In this document: one piece after another, positions 1-9,012 of the stretch
Position numbering within the stretch: position 1 is the stretch's first letter
How the letters are laid out: the number at the start of each line of letters is the position of its first letter
NCBI RefSeq assembly: GCF_015709515.1
Contig: NZ_JADNQZ010000059.1
Span: 434,001-498,000, forward strand
Length of the DNA stretch: 64,000 nt
Direction of reading: 5' to 3'
From: Methylocystis sp. H62
Lineage (GTDB): Bacteria; Pseudomonadota; Alphaproteobacteria; Rhizobiales; Beijerinckiaceae
Notes under the pieces: model-generated
What the model saw: only the letters and a program-made list of their open reading frames with translations
Database searches by the model: none
What the model was told of the DNA's origin: nothing
Program-made: the position numbers and the translations under genes

Positions 1-346
1 AGGCGCGGTTAAGCGCGACGCGCAGCGCTTCCACGCCGGTAGAGGAGAAATATATGGCGAAGACAGCGCCGAGGGTCAGCAGCCCGCCACGCGGTTGCGT
101 CAGCACATTACGGATTTCCCCGGAAATCGGCCCGGCGACGCTCTCCGGCCATGTTTCGAAAAGCAGTTTTGTGGCCGCGTCCGCTTCTCGTCCCAAGCCG
201 AAGAAGCCGGCGAGCGCCGTCAAAAAAATCAGGAACGGAAACAACGACGTCAGGATTGCGAGGGCGATATAGCTTGTGACCGCCCAACCATCGTCGCGGT
301 CGAACTTGAGATAGGCGTCATAAAAGATTTGAAAAAACTTTCGCAT
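1..346 (-). CDS. YihY/BrkB family inner-membrane protein, N-terminal part (gene runs off the left edge)
   Basis: Only the first 115 or so codons are present. The reading frame begins MRKFFQIFYDAYLKF and continues with a long hydrophobic segment at about residues 25-47 and another near 90-105, then is cut by the window edge. The opening helix with FYDAY, followed by a membrane segment ending in a soluble loop with a GPISGEI element, is typical of the YihY/BrkB family (formerly and wrongly called RNase BN), integral membrane proteins of about 280-320 residues with unknown transport role. The start is the ATG at 344-346; another ATG at 355-357 is out of frame. The Shine-Dalgarno is weak. The family assignment rests on my memory of the N-terminal pattern. 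Confidence 0.75.
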   Translation of the reverse strand, partial: MRKFFQIFYDAYLKFDRDDGWAVTSYIALAILTSLFPFLIFLTALAGFFGLGREADAATKLLFETWPESVAGPISGEIRNVLTQPRGGLLTLGAVFAIYFSSTGVEALRVALNRA

Positions 347-407
347 GGCGGACTCATGATAGCGTGGCGACCGGGAATGGCGATGGCGGAAGGGAGGGAA
401 TTCGTCG

Positions 408-821
408 ATGAGCAGCTTTTCTTTGCGGCGCGCCGCCGCCATCAGCGCGGCTTTTGTCGTTGTGGCGCATTCGACGAGCTGGGCGCTCGCCAGGGACTGC
501 GACGGTCGCGGCTCTCAGACCGACCTCAATCTGTGCGAGGGCGATAATTTCAAACAGGCAGACGCGGAACTCAACGCCTTCTATGCCAAATTGCTAAAAA
601 AGATCAGCGCGGCGGGGCAGTCAAAATTACGGGAGGCGCAAAAATCCTGGATCGCCTACCGGGATGCGCAATGCGCCTTTGAGACTCTGGGGACGATCGA
701 CGGCAGCATTCACAGCATGGTCGTGGCGCAATGCCTCACGGATGTGACCAAGCAGCAGACGAAACGGTTGCAGCATCAGCTCACCTGCGAAGAAGGCGAC
801 GTCTCCTGCGGCGGTCAGTAG
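408..821 (+). CDS. Secreted LprI-like (DUF1311) protein, putative lysozyme inhibitor
   Basis: A 137-residue protein with a Sec signal peptide (residues 1-28, Arg-Arg then an Ala/Val-rich core ending ALA) and a mature part holding six cysteines. The pattern of DC near the start, TDLNLCEG, a helical stretch with KSWIAYRDAQCAFE, and VAQCLTDVTKQQTKRL matches the DUF1311/LprI domain, named after the mycobacterial lipoprotein inhibitor of lysozyme. Many members of this domain are of unknown function, so the inhibitor role is inferred. It is not a lipoprotein here because no lipobox is seen. A purine-rich AGGGAGG lies 10 bases before the ATG. It stands alone, convergent with uvrC, whose stop lies 29 bases downstream. 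Confidence 0.8.
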   Translation: MSSFSLRRAAAISAAFVVVAHSTSWALARDCDGRGSQTDLNLCEGDNFKQADAELNAFYAKLLKKISAAGQSKLREAQKSWIAYRDAQCAFETLGTIDGSIHSMVVAQCLTDVTKQQTKRLQHQLTCEEGDVSCGGQ

Positions 822-849
822 CGCGCTGTTCACGGGCATTCGACTGGCG

Positions 850-2835
850 CTATTCGCGCTGGAAATGCTCATAGACGAGCCGCGCCGTCGTCTTGTTGAC
901 GCCAGGAACCTTTTCTAGGTCCGAAAGCGCCGCCTTCGACACCGCTTTCGCCGACCCAAACGCCAGGAGCAGCGCGCGTTTGCGCGATGGCCCGACGCCG
1001 GCGATCTCATCCAGTGGGTTCTTGGTGAATTCCTTCTTGCGCCGTGCGCGATGCGTGCCGATCGCAAAGCGATGCGCTTCGTCGCGCAGGCGCTGCACAA
1101 AGTAGAGCGCCGGATCGTGCGGCGGCAGGCGAAACGGCTCGCGGCCTTCGACGAAGAATGCTTCGCGCCCGGCGTTGCGGTCGGCGCCCTTGGCGATCGA
1201 CGCGATCGCCACCCCTTCGACTGCGAGTTCGCGCAAGACGTCGCGCGCCACGTCGAATTGGCCGCGTCCGCCGTCGATCAGAATGAGATCGGGCTTTGCC
1301 GGAAACGCCTCGCGATCCTGCTCGGTTTCTCCATCCTTTGCGAGCCGCGCGAACCGGCGCGTGAGCACCTCGCGCATCATGCCGAAGTCGTCCCCCGGCG
1401 TGATCTCCGCGCTTCTGATGTTGAAGGTGCGGTAGTGGGCTTTCATAAATCCTGCGGGGCCCGCGACGATCATCGCGCCGATCGCCTGCGCGCCGCCGAT
1501 GTGGGAATTGTCGTAGACCTCAATGCGCCGCGGCGCCGATACGAGACCAAAGGCCTGGCCGAGCGCCCCGAGCAGGCGCTGCTGGCTTGCGTCTTCGGCG
1601 AGCTTGCGGCCGAGCGCTTGCCGCGCGTTCTGAAGCGCGTGGTCCACGAGTTCGCGCTTCTCGCCCCGCTGCGGCGCGAGCACTTCGACGCGGCGGCCAA
1701 TCCGCGCGGTCAACACTTCTTCAAGCAGCGCGCCGTCCTCGATCGGATGCGAGAGAAAGACGCAGCGCGCCGAAGGGTGCTCCTGATAAAACTGCGCGAG
1801 AAAGGCGTCGAGGACTTCCGCCTCGGACAGCGTCGCGTCGGCGCGCGGGAAGTAGGAGCGATTGCCCCAGTTCTGATAGGCGCGAAAGAAGAACGCCTCG
1901 ACGCAGAAGCGTCCGGCGTCCTTGGCGATGGCGAAGACGTCGGCTTCTTCGACGCTGCGCGGATTGATCCCCTGCGCGCCTTGAACCGCCGAGAGCGCCG
2001 AGATTCGATCGCGCAGCCGCGCCGCGCGCTCGAACTCCAGTCGGTCGGAGGCTTCGGTCATTTCGCGCGCCAGCTGTTCGCGGACGTTGCGACTTTTGCC
2101 GGAGAGGAAATCCCGCGCCTCTCGCACGAGCTCGGCGTAATCGTCCATGGAGATTTCGCCGGTGCACGGGCCCGAGCAGCGTTTGATCTGATAGAGCAGG
2201 CACGGACGCGTGCGATTGTCGAAAAAGCTTTGCGAGCAGGATCGCAAAAGAAATGCGCGTTCCAGCGCGTTCAGCGCTCGATTGACCGCCCAGACGCTGG
2301 CGAAGGGACCGAAATAGTCTCCCTTGCGCGCGCGGGCGCCTCGGTGCTTGAGGATCTGCGGCGCATCATGATCCATAGCGATCAGAATGTAAGGGAAGGA
2401 TTTATCGTCGCGCATCAGCACGTTGAAGCGCGGCTTCAACTGCTTGATGAGATTGGCTTCCAAAAGCAGCGCGTCGGTTTCGGTCTCGACCGAGATGAAC
2501 ACCATCGTCGTCGTCGCCGAGATCATCCGCGCGATGCGATTCACGTGACCTGCAAGACGCGTATAGCTCGCGACGCGCTTGCGCACGTTTTTCGCCTTGC
2601 CGACGTAGAGCACCTCGCCGCTTTCGGCGATCATGCGATAGACGCCGGGCCCGTTCGGCGCGTGCCGCCAATGCTTCTTGATGACGTCGACGCCGCGCTT
2701 GACGCTTTCAGGCGTCTGGGGCGCCTCGGCTCCCGGATCGCACGGCTCCGCCTGCGCCTCCTCGGCGGCGTCGGGCGCATCGAAGACGTCGTCGTCTTCA
2801 GGGGGAAGATCGCGCGGATTTGCGTGAGCGGTCAT
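850..2835 (-). CDS. uvrC: UvrABC excinuclease subunit C
   Basis: Nucleotide excision repair nuclease that makes the 3' and 5' incisions around UvrB-bound damage. At 661 residues it is slightly longer than the usual 600-630 because of an acidic N-terminal extension of about 45 residues rich in Asp, Glu, Ala and Pro. Domains in order: GIY-YIG nuclease (about 58-135, GVYRM...[13 protein letters not shown]), a four-Cys-like segment around [22 protein letters not shown] motif ([11 protein letters not shown], about 265), the RNase H-like C-terminal endonuclease ([10 protein letters not shown] near 520) and two C-terminal helix-hairpin-helix motifs ([25 protein letters not shown]). It is a monocistronic gene facing the LprI-like gene. 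Nothing is missing. Confidence 0.98.
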   Translation of the reverse strand: MTAHANPRDLPPEDDDVFDAPDAAEEAQAEPCDPGAEAPQTPESVKRGVDVIKKHWRHAPNGPGVYRMIAESGEVLYVGKAKNVRKRVASYTRLAGHVNRIARMISATTTMVFISVETETDALLLEANLIKQLKPRFNVLMRDDKSFPYILIAMDHDAPQILKHRGARARKGDYFGPFASVWAVNRALNALERAFLLRSCSQSFFDNRTRPCLLYQIKRCSGPCTGEISMDDYAELVREARDFLSGKSRNVREQLAREMTEASDRLEFERAARLRDRISALSAVQGAQGINPRSVEEADVFAIAKDAGRFCVEAFFFRAYQNWGNRSYFPRADATLSEAEVLDAFLAQFYQEHPSARCVFLSHPIEDGALLEEVLTARIGRRVEVLAPQRGEKRELVDHALQNARQALGRKLAEDASQQRLLGALGQAFGLVSAPRRIEVYDNSHIGGAQAIGAMIVAGPAGFMKAHYRTFNIRSAEITPGDDFGMMREVLTRRFARLAKDGETEQDREAFPAKPDLILIDGGRGQFDVARDVLRELAVEGVAIASIAKGADRNAGREAFFVEGREPFRLPPHDPALYFVQRLRDEAHRFAIGTHRARRKKEFTKNPLDEIAGVGPSRKRALLLAFGSAKAVSKAALSDLEKVPGVNKTTARLVYEHFQRE

Positions 2836-3014
2836 TCAGCTAGATCTATTCGCCGCCGGCCGCGATGGAAAGACTCGCTGGACTCGACCGCCTGGACCAA
2901 AGAGCTGTGTAGAACCTCGAGCCGCCGCGCATTTCCCCTGAGCGCCGCCTTGCGCCCGCCTGTCCGTCTGGCCACAGTCCTGCAAAGCTTGGGCTGCGAC
3001 GATCAGGGGACGGC

Positions 3015-4124
3015 ATGCAGGCGGCGAGGATCACCGTTGGCGCGGTCCTGTTTCCGGCGCTGGCGCTGGGGCTGGCCGGGTTTTTTTTGTTCGGCGAGCG
3101 CTGGATTTCGCAGATTCCAGCGTCCATCGATTTCGTTCCGCCGACTTTCGCGGCGGTATTGTTGATCGGGGCCGTCTTCGCCGCCTTGCAGCACGCCGAA
3201 ATTCTCGGCGCCAAGACGGGCGAACCCTATGGCACGCTCGTGCTCACGATCGCCGTGACATTTATCGAGGTCGCGATCATGGCCTCGATGGTTGAATATG
3301 GCGAAGAAGACCCGACGGAAGCGCGCGAGGCGGTTTTCTCCGCAATCATCATCGTTTGCAATGGTCTCGTCGGCCTCTGCCTTCTGCTCGGCGGCTTCCG
3401 TCACCACGAGCAGGAGATCCAGCCGATGGCGACAAGCGCCTATCTGGCCATCCTGATCGCGCTTTCCGTTCTGACGCTCATTCTGCCCGATTATACCACG
3501 TCGAGCTACGGACCGACTCTGTCGACAACTCAGCTTATTTTTATCAGCGTTCTTTCGGTGCTGCTCTACGGCGCGTTTCTTTTCATTCAGACGGTGCGGC
3601 ATCGATCCTACTTTATCGACGTGCATGCCGCCGCCGTAGGCCACGGCGAGTCGAAGCCTTCGCGCGCGGTGACGATAATCGCAGTTGTGGGACTCGGCGT
3701 CAGCCTGCTTGGCGTCTCGCTTCTCGCGGAGCGCGTCATTCCCGGTCTGGAAGAGGCGCTTCGCTGGGCGGGCGTCGACGACGTGAACCGGGTGACCGGC
3801 GCGGCCGTGGCGATGCTGGTCCTGCTTCCCGAATCGATGAACTCGATCCGCGCGGCGACGCGCAACGCGCTTCAGACAAGCCTCAACGGCGCGCTTGGCT
3901 CGGTCGTCGCCACGATCGGGCTCACGGTTCCCGCCGTGGCGCTGTTGAGCGTCGCGACGAACCGGGAGATCGTCTTCGGTCTCGAAAAACGCGACACCGT
4001 CTTGCTGCTGCTGACATTGCTGCTGAGCGTTGTGAGCTTCGGCGCCGGCCGCACGAATCTCATGACCGGGCTGGTGCACCTTGTCGTTTTCGCGACCTAT
4101 ATTTTTCTGTTGTTCGTGCCCTGA
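3015..4124 (+). CDS. chaA: ChaA-type calcium:proton antiporter
   Basis: A 369-residue integral membrane protein with about ten to eleven hydrophobic segments. It carries the family signature GEPYGTLVLTIAVTFIEVA near residues 75-95, with the acidic residues of the first alpha repeat. The second repeat lies near residues 275-310 (LLPESMNSIRAA, then LNGALGSVVATIGLTVP). This is the CaCA superfamily organisation, exporting Ca2+ (and possibly Na+ or K+) in exchange for protons across the inner membrane. An AGGGGA ribosome site precedes the ATG by 5-6 bases. It is followed 20 bases later by the GST gene on the same strand, so the two may be cotranscribed. Confidence 0.92.
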   Translation: MQAARITVGAVLFPALALGLAGFFLFGERWISQIPASIDFVPPTFAAVLLIGAVFAALQHAEILGAKTGEPYGTLVLTIAVTFIEVAIMASMVEYGEEDPTEAREAVFSAIIIVCNGLVGLCLLLGGFRHHEQEIQPMATSAYLAILIALSVLTLILPDYTTSSYGPTLSTTQLIFISVLSVLLYGAFLFIQTVRHRSYFIDVHAAAVGHGESKPSRAVTIIAVVGLGVSLLGVSLLAERVIPGLEEALRWAGVDDVNRVTGAAVAMLVLLPESMNSIRAATRNALQTSLNGALGSVVATIGLTVPAVALLSVATNREIVFGLEKRDTVLLLLTLLLSVVSFGAGRTNLMTGLVHLVVFATYIFLLFVP

Positions 4125-4144
4125 TTGTCACGCGTGGAGCGCCA

Positions 4145-4798
4145 ATGAACGACGACAATCCGATTTTGTATTACGCGCCGCGCACGCGGGCCTCTAGCGT
4201 GCTGACTCTGCTTGAGGAACTCGACGTTCCCTACGAGCTGCGTGTGTTGAATTTCCAGCTTGGCGAACAGCGCAAGCCGGAATATTTCGCCGTCAATCCG
4301 CTCGGAAAGGTGCCGGCCATCGTTCACAAGGGCGCGCTCGTGACCGAGCTTGGCGCGATTTTCATCTATCTTGCCGACGCCTTTCCGCAGAAAGGCCTCG
4401 CCCCAACTATTGGCGACGCCTTGCGTGGGCCTTATCTGCGCTGGCTCGTGTTTTACGGATCAGCTTTCGAGCCCGCGATCGTCGATCGTTCGATGAAGCG
4501 CGAGCCCGCGCCCGCAAGCAGAAGTCCCTACGGGGATTTCGATGGCGTCATGGCGCTGATCGACGCGCAATTGGCGAAGGGCCCGTATCTTTTCGGCGAG
4601 CGCTTCACCGCCGCCGACATTCTTTGGGGCGGCGCGCTGCGGTGGACAGTCGGTTTCGGCCTTGTTCCCGAAAGCGCGCACATCTCCGCTTATGTCGAGC
4701 GCGTGACGTCGCATCCCTGCTTTGCGCGCGTCGCGCAGACCGACGAAGAGCTGCTCAAGATTCATGAAGCGGCGGCGGCGAAGGCGAAAGGCGGCTGA
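4145..4798 (+). CDS. Glutathione S-transferase family protein
   Basis: A 217-residue two-domain protein. The N-terminal thioredoxin-like domain (1-80) contains YAPRTRASSVLTLLEEL, the conserved cis-proline stretch NPLGKVPAIVHKG and the glutathione-binding TELGAIFIYLAD. The C-terminal helical domain has the GERFTAADI motif with the N-capping Asp near residue 160. A substrate cannot be deduced; soluble cytosolic GSTs of this bacterial type usually act in detoxification or stress. The open frame extends far upstream into chaA, but the ATG at 4145 is chosen because it is preceded by TGGAG and begins at the true domain start. It is 20 bases after chaA. Confidence 0.9.
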   Translation: MNDDNPILYYAPRTRASSVLTLLEELDVPYELRVLNFQLGEQRKPEYFAVNPLGKVPAIVHKGALVTELGAIFIYLADAFPQKGLAPTIGDALRGPYLRWLVFYGSAFEPAIVDRSMKREPAPASRSPYGDFDGVMALIDAQLAKGPYLFGERFTAADILWGGALRWTVGFGLVPESAHISAYVERVTSHPCFARVAQTDEELLKIHEAAAAKAKGG

Positions 4799-4817
4799 TT
4801 ATTTCGCCTTGCGGCAC

Positions 4818-4927
4818 GTCATTCCCGGCAAGCCGAAGGCCTGACCGGGAATCCAGAGCCGATACAAGAATGTCGATATTCTTCTGGACTCCCGCTCGCT
4901 CCGTTATCACGAAGCGTCGAGAATGAC
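4818..4927. repeat. Palindromic element family A, copy 1
   Basis: Fills the space between the GST and ung stop codons. It opens with GTCATTCCCGG and closes with the reverse-complement-like CGAGAATGAC, with internal arms CCGGGAATCCAGA and TCTGGACTCCCG. Copies 2 and 3 are at 11408-11503 and 37388-37496. It separates convergent genes, so it may also act as a weak bidirectional terminator. Confidence 0.8.
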
Positions 4928-4935
4928 ATTGCGCC

Positions 4936-5604
4936 TTACCACTCGATTGGCGTCTCGCCACGCGCGACGAGATAGTCGTTGGCTTTCGAAAAATGCTTGC
5001 AGCCGAAAAAGCCGTTATGGGCGGAAAGCGGCGACGGATGCGCGCATTCGAGCACGAGATGTTTGCGCCGATCGACGCCTCCGCCCTTGCGCCGGGCATA
5101 GGCGCCCCACAGCATGAAGACGACGGCTTCGCGTTCGCGCGATAGCGCGTGAATGGCGGCGTCGGTGAATTGCTCCCAGCCCTTGTTCTGGTGCGAGCCG
5201 GCGGCGTTCTCGCGCACGGTGAGCGTGGCGTTGAGCAGCAGCACGCCTTGTCGCGCCCAGCGCGAAAGATCGGGATCGCGCGAAACGGGACGGCCGAGAT
5301 CGGCTTCGATTTCCTTGAAGATGTTCTGGAGCGAGGGCGGCGGCGGCGTCGTCGCGCCGACGGCGAAGCAAAGGCCGCAGGCCTGGCCGGCGCCGTGATA
5401 GGGGTCTTGCCCGAGAATGACGACTTTCACCGTGTCGAACGGACATTCGTCGAAGGCGCGAAAAATCTGCGACGCCGGCGGATAGATCCGGCCCGCGACA
5501 TATTCGCCGCGCACAAATTCCCGTAGCGCGCGGAAATAGGGCTGGTCGAATTCCGCTGCGAGATGTTTGCGCCAGCTTTCTTCGAGGCGAACGGGTTTGG
5601 TCAT
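4936..5604 (-). CDS. ung: Uracil-DNA glycosylase, family 1
   Basis: Removes uracil from DNA to start base excision repair. The 222-residue length is normal. The water-activating motif GQDPYHGAGQACG (about 65-77) carries the catalytic Asp, and the C-terminal HPSPLSAHNGFFGC (about 188-201) carries the catalytic His and the minor-groove loop; LLLNATLTVR is the uracil-specificity stretch. Its ATG overlaps the stop of hepT by four bases (ATGA), and hepT overlaps mntA by one base. Translation of ung is therefore coupled to the upstream HEPN/nucleotidyltransferase pair, an unusual context for a housekeeping repair enzyme. Confidence 0.97.
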   Translation of the reverse strand: MTKPVRLEESWRKHLAAEFDQPYFRALREFVRGEYVAGRIYPPASQIFRAFDECPFDTVKVVILGQDPYHGAGQACGLCFAVGATTPPPPSLQNIFKEIEADLGRPVSRDPDLSRWARQGVLLLNATLTVRENAAGSHQNKGWEQFTDAAIHALSREREAVVFMLWGAYARRKGGGVDRRKHLVLECAHPSPLSAHNGFFGCKHFSKANDYLVARGETPIEW

Positions 5605-5960
5605 TTTGAAGGGCCGGTCGTATCGAATTTATTCCGAATGTGCGTAATCGCCTCTTTGAGTTTCGGCAATTCGTCGACCACCACATTCCATATGATTTGA
5701 TCGGATAGCCCTTGATATTCGTGACGCAATACATTGCCGATAGCGCGAACGCTCCGCCATGGGATGGTTGGCTGCGTCGCCTTCACTTCGTCTGGAATTG
5801 CGCGGCTTGCTTCAGAAATGATCTCGATTGCGCGTTGAATGGCGTGACGCAGAAGCCATTGTCGTCGATAGTCGGCCAGGCTCTTTCCGCGCGTGGCGTC
5901 CTCAATGCCGGCAATAGCGTCCAAAATGTCGTCGATGGCGTGGAGGAATTCGCGAGCCAT
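5601..5960 (-). CDS. hepT: HepT-like HEPN-domain (DUF86) protein
   Basis: A 119-residue all-helical protein of the DUF86/HepT family, normally the RNase toxin partner of an MntA-type nucleotidyltransferase. The conserved C-terminal half is present: WRSVRAIGNVLRHEYQGL, then IIWNVVVDELPKL. In the canonical HEPN motif an Arg sits five residues before the His (R-x4-H). Here the residue at that place is Gly (GNVLRHEY), although an Arg directly precedes the His, so catalytic competence is uncertain; my recollection is that this GN-x-LRHEY form is common in one DUF86 branch. It overlaps mntA by one base (TAATG) and ung by four. Confidence 0.85.
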   Translation of the reverse strand: MAREFLHAIDDILDAIAGIEDATRGKSLADYRRQWLLRHAIQRAIEIISEASRAIPDEVKATQPTIPWRSVRAIGNVLRHEYQGLSDQIIWNVVVDELPKLKEAITHIRNKFDTTGPSK

Positions 5961-6256
5961 TAAAAAACGCGGACCGCCGATTTCTCGATCGCATGGCGCA
6001 GGCGAGGATGCAGGCCGTCCCGAGTGGTCAAATCCACAGCAGTCTTCAACTCATCCTCGAGAAAAAGTTTAATGCCGACAAGATCAAATGCGTTGAATCG
6101 GCTGGCGGGATCATAGTCGATGAAAAGATCGAGATCGCTATCCGCCGCCGCTTCGTCGCGCGCGGCGGAGCCAAAGAGGAACAACGATGTCGCGCCGCGA
6201 GCCTTGATGGCCGGCGCGCATTCCTGCAGTCGCGTAATGGCTTCGACACGTTTCAT
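5960..6256 (-). CDS. mntA: MntA-like minimal nucleotidyltransferase (antitoxin of HEPN/MNT pair)
   Basis: A 98-residue minimal nucleotidyltransferase. The active-site signature GSAARDEAAADSDLDLFID gives the GS-x10-DxD metal-binding pattern near residues 29-47, followed by a third acidic residue in TAVDLTT. In characterised pairs this protein AMPylates and neutralises the HEPN toxin; that role is family knowledge. Here it overlaps hepT by one base, so the pair is intact. It begins 33 bases after the tolB stop on the same strand, in the place where pal is usually found. The Shine-Dalgarno is poor, which suggests expression by read-through from tolB. Confidence 0.88.
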   Translation of the reverse strand: MKRVEAITRLQECAPAIKARGATSLFLFGSAARDEAAADSDLDLFIDYDPASRFNAFDLVGIKLFLEDELKTAVDLTTRDGLHPRLRHAIEKSAVRVF

Positions 6257-6288
6257 AAAGGCAATCTAATCGAAAAGCGCGCCTTTGC

Positions 6289-7608
6289 TCAATCCTGCAG
6301 CGGGCCCCAGGCGGGATCGCTCGCATAGCCTGGCGTCGGCACCTGAGTCTCCGACCGGCCGAAGACGTCGACCATGTGGATTTTCGGTCCGCCGCCGCCC
6401 GAAGAATCGCGGAAAAACATCAGGAAGAGACCGTTCGGCGCCCAGGTCGGCCCTTCATTGTGAAAGCCCTCGGTAAGAATGCGCTCGCCGGAACCGTCAA
6501 TCTTCATGACGCCGATCGAGAAATTGCCGCCGTTCTGCTTGGTGAAGGCGATGTAGTCGCCCTTGGGCGACCAGACCGGCGTCGAATAGCGCCCGCCGCC
6601 GAATGAAATGCGCTTCGCCTCGCCGCCATGCGCGCCCATGACGTAGATCTGCTGCGAGCCGCCGCGATCGCTCTCGAAGACGATCCGCGCGCCGTCGGGA
6701 GAGTAGGAGGGCGCGGTGTCGATGGCGCCGGTGTCGGTCAGGCGCATCGTCGTGCGCGAGCGCAGATCCATCGTATAAAGATTGGTCGTCGAGCCCTGCG
6801 CCAGCGACATGATGATCTTCTGTCCGTCGGGCGAGAACCGCGGCGAGAAGGTCATGCCCGGAAAATTGCCGACCACTTCGCGCTGGCTGTTCTCGATGTT
6901 CATCAACAAGACTTTCGGGTCGCCGTCGGCGCCAAACGACATGTAGGTGACGTCGAGCGAGTTGGGCGAAAATCGCGGCGTGACGACGAGTTCGTCGCCG
7001 CGCGTCAGATAGCGCACATTCGCGCCGTCCTGATCCATCATGGCGAGGCGCTTGCGGCGCCGGTCCTTTGAGCCGGTTTCATCGACGAAGACGACGCGCG
7101 TGTCGAAGAACCCTTTCTCGCCAGTGATGCGGGAAAAAACCGCGTCGGAGAGAAGATGCGCGACGCGCCGCATATTGGCGGCCTCGGTGACATATTGCTG
7201 GCCCGCGACTTGTTCGCCCGTCGTCACGTCGAAGAGTCGGAACTCCGTTTTCAGCCTGCCGTCGCCGGCGCGTTGGGAGCGACCCGTGAGGACAAATTGC
7301 GCGTTCACCGCCTTGAAGGCGGCGAGGTAGGGCGCGGCGTCCGGCGGTGCGGCGTTCGCGGGCAGGGCGCCGGGGTCGATCGGATTCAAGAACACCGAGC
7401 GCTTGAAGTTATTGAGCGTCACGGAGGTCACGGTGCGCGCGGCGTCGTCGCCGACAAAAGGCGCGACGGCGATATTGACCGGCTGAAAGCCGCCGCCCTT
7501 GAGATCGATGATGCGTCCGGCGCGCGCCAGAGATGCGGGAAGGAAAGGGGCGAACGTCGCGCCGGCGAGGAGGCCGGCGGCGGCGCGGCGGGTGATGCAG
7601 CATGTCAT
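6289..7608 (-). CDS. tolB: Tol-Pal system periplasmic protein TolB
   Basis: Periplasmic component of the Tol-Pal envelope machine that couples TolQRA to peptidoglycan-bound Pal during outer-membrane constriction. The 439 residues begin with a signal peptide containing an RR pair and a core ending SLARA. An N-terminal anticodon-binding-like domain (about 35-165, with [12 protein letters not shown]) precedes a six-bladed WD40-like propeller with repeated segments such as [28 protein letters not shown] and [16 protein letters not shown]. It is the last tol gene here. It is separated from tolA by a family B palindrome, and the next gene is mntA, not pal. Confidence 0.96.
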   Translation of the reverse strand: MTCCITRRAAAGLLAGATFAPFLPASLARAGRIIDLKGGGFQPVNIAVAPFVGDDAARTVTSVTLNNFKRSVFLNPIDPGALPANAAPPDAAPYLAAFKAVNAQFVLTGRSQRAGDGRLKTEFRLFDVTTGEQVAGQQYVTEAANMRRVAHLLSDAVFSRITGEKGFFDTRVVFVDETGSKDRRRKRLAMMDQDGANVRYLTRGDELVVTPRFSPNSLDVTYMSFGADGDPKVLLMNIENSQREVVGNFPGMTFSPRFSPDGQKIIMSLAQGSTTNLYTMDLRSRTTMRLTDTGAIDTAPSYSPDGARIVFESDRGGSQQIYVMGAHGGEAKRISFGGGRYSTPVWSPKGDYIAFTKQNGGNFSIGVMKIDGSGERILTEGFHNEGPTWAPNGLFLMFFRDSSGGGGPKIHMVDVFGRSETQVPTPGYASDPAWGPLQD

Positions 7609-7691
7609 AGGCGATATCTTTCAAGCATCGGCGTGAAGAAAGCGTAGCGCTTTGCGGCGATGGATGGATGTTGTCGGCGAGAGCCCCATCG

Positions 7692-7815
7692 ACCCCCTCC
7701 CCAACCCTCCCCCGCTACGCGGGAGAGGGAGCAGATTTGCGCTTCATACGCATCGCGCAAGCGCCGATCGTTAGCGTCCCCTCTCCCGCGAAGCGGGGGA
7801 GGGACAGGGTGGGGG
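7692..7815. repeat. Palindromic element family B, copy 1 (tolA-tolB spacer)
   Basis: Two C-rich/G-rich arms, CCCCTCCCCAACCCTCCC at the left and a matching GGGGAGGGACAGGGTGGGG at the right, enclose hairpins with CCCGCTACGCGGG and CCCGCGAAGCGGG cores. A related copy lies at 14535-14660. It occupies most of the 238-base gap inside the tol operon and could affect mRNA processing between tolA and tolB. Confidence 0.75.
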
Positions 7816-7846
7816 CGAATCCGTTCACCTTGAACAACGCCGCTCA

Positions 7847-9001
7847 CTAATTCGCATCCTGGAAGCGGATCGTGACGTCGTGTAGCGCCTCTTCGTAATA
7901 GGGCAGGAACTCGGGCGGTATCCGCATCGGGCTGCAGCGGCGCACCGCCTGCATCGCCTGTTCGCCGCGGGCGTGTTCGGTCGGGCTCGCCGAGGCGTTC
8001 AGCAGTTTCGGACGCCCTTCGAGTTCGCCGTCGCGGGAAAGATGGAACTCGACGATCGGCGTATAGCTCTGCCCGCCGAGCGACAATCCAGACGCCCAGC
8101 AGGGATAGTAGTGATCGTGAATATAGGCGGCGATGCGCGCCTCCATCGAAGCCGACATCGTTGCGGCCGCTCCCGTTGGCGCGCCGAGCGCCGCGGCCTG
8201 CGTCGCTCGGCCCGTCGCGGCCTTGCGTTGCGGCGCTTCGTGGCTCAGCAATTTCGAGATGCTGGCGGCGTCGAATTTCGACTTCGGGGCGTTCTCCTCG
8301 CCCGACTTCGGCTTCGACTCCTTGACGGCCTTTTCGGCCAGTTCGCCGATCGATGTCTCAGGCTCAGGCTTGTCTTGCGGCTTCTTGCTGTCGAGCAGCT
8401 TCGCCACCTCGTCGATCTTGAGCCGCTCTTTCGGCTTCTCCGTCGCCGCCGCGTCCTTTGCCGTGTGGTCCGGCTTCGTGCGTGCGGGCGGCTTTGGCTT
8501 CACGACTTCGGCTTCTTCGGGGTCTTTCTTCTCGGGCTCTTTTTTGTCGGGTTCCGGGGCGGCGGCCTTAGGCTTCGCAACCGGCTTGGGCTCGGGTTGT
8601 TTTTCGACGGGCTTTGGCGGCGGCTCCGGCTTTGGCGGGAGAGCGGCGACTCGCTTGGGCGGCGTCGGCGGCGCATCGTCGGCGGTCGGCTGCGGCAGCG
8701 GACGTACGGGCGGCGGCGGCGTCGCTATGTCCTTCTTCGCCTGCGCGAGCGGCGGCTCGGGCTTCGTCTCGGCTTCCGGCGCGACCTTGTCCACGCGCGG
8801 CGTTGGCTTGATCTCGCGTGCGGTTTTCTCGCCCTTCATGATCTGCGTGAGTTCGCTGTCGGTGACGAGGTCGACCGGCACCGTCTCCACCGCATCGTCG
8901 AATTTGCGGGCGTCGGAAAACAGGACGAACGCCGCCAGAAGCACTCCCGCGTGGATCGCCGAGGAGAGAGGAAAACCCGGTTCGGAGCGCGAAATTTTCA
9001 C
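7847..9001 (-). CDS. tolA: TolA-like energy-transducing envelope protein
   Basis: A 384-residue protein with the TolA architecture. It has one N-terminal membrane anchor (about 12-32, SSAIHAGVLLAAFVLF), then a long low-complexity periplasmic region (about 60-280) extremely rich in Pro, Lys, Glu and Ala, and a folded C-terminal domain (about 300-384) with YPCWASGL, FHLSRDGELEG and a C-terminal DVTIRFQ strand, as in TonB/TolA C-terminal domains. It links the TolQR proton-driven motor to TolB/Pal. The start is GTG, 11 bases after tolR. Low-complexity composition makes sequence matching weak, so the call leans on context and architecture. Confidence 0.9.
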   Translation of the reverse strand: MKISRSEPGFPLSSAIHAGVLLAAFVLFSDARKFDDAVETVPVDLVTDSELTQIMKGEKTAREIKPTPRVDKVAPEAETKPEPPLAQAKKDIATPPPPVRPLPQPTADDAPPTPPKRVAALPPKPEPPPKPVEKQPEPKPVAKPKAAAPEPDKKEPEKKDPEEAEVVKPKPPARTKPDHTAKDAAATEKPKERLKIDEVAKLLDSKKPQDKPEPETSIGELAEKAVKESKPKSGEENAPKSKFDAASISKLLSHEAPQRKAATGRATQAAALGAPTGAAATMSASMEARIAAYIHDHYYPCWASGLSLGGQSYTPIVEFHLSRDGELEGRPKLLNASASPTEHARGEQAMQAVRRCSPMRIPPEFLPYYEEALHDVTIRFQDAN

Positions 9002-9012
9002 TTCCGCTCAGC

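Noticed and set aside
1051-3165. 704-codon open frame on the plus strand opposite uvrC
   Set aside because: Arg/Ala-rich shadow of uvrC in GC-rich DNA; uvrC has all family motifs on the other strand.
3003-4079. 358-codon minus-strand frame opposite chaA
   Set aside because: Composition full of Arg, His, Asp and Gln with no motif; the ChaA signature on the plus strand is decisive.
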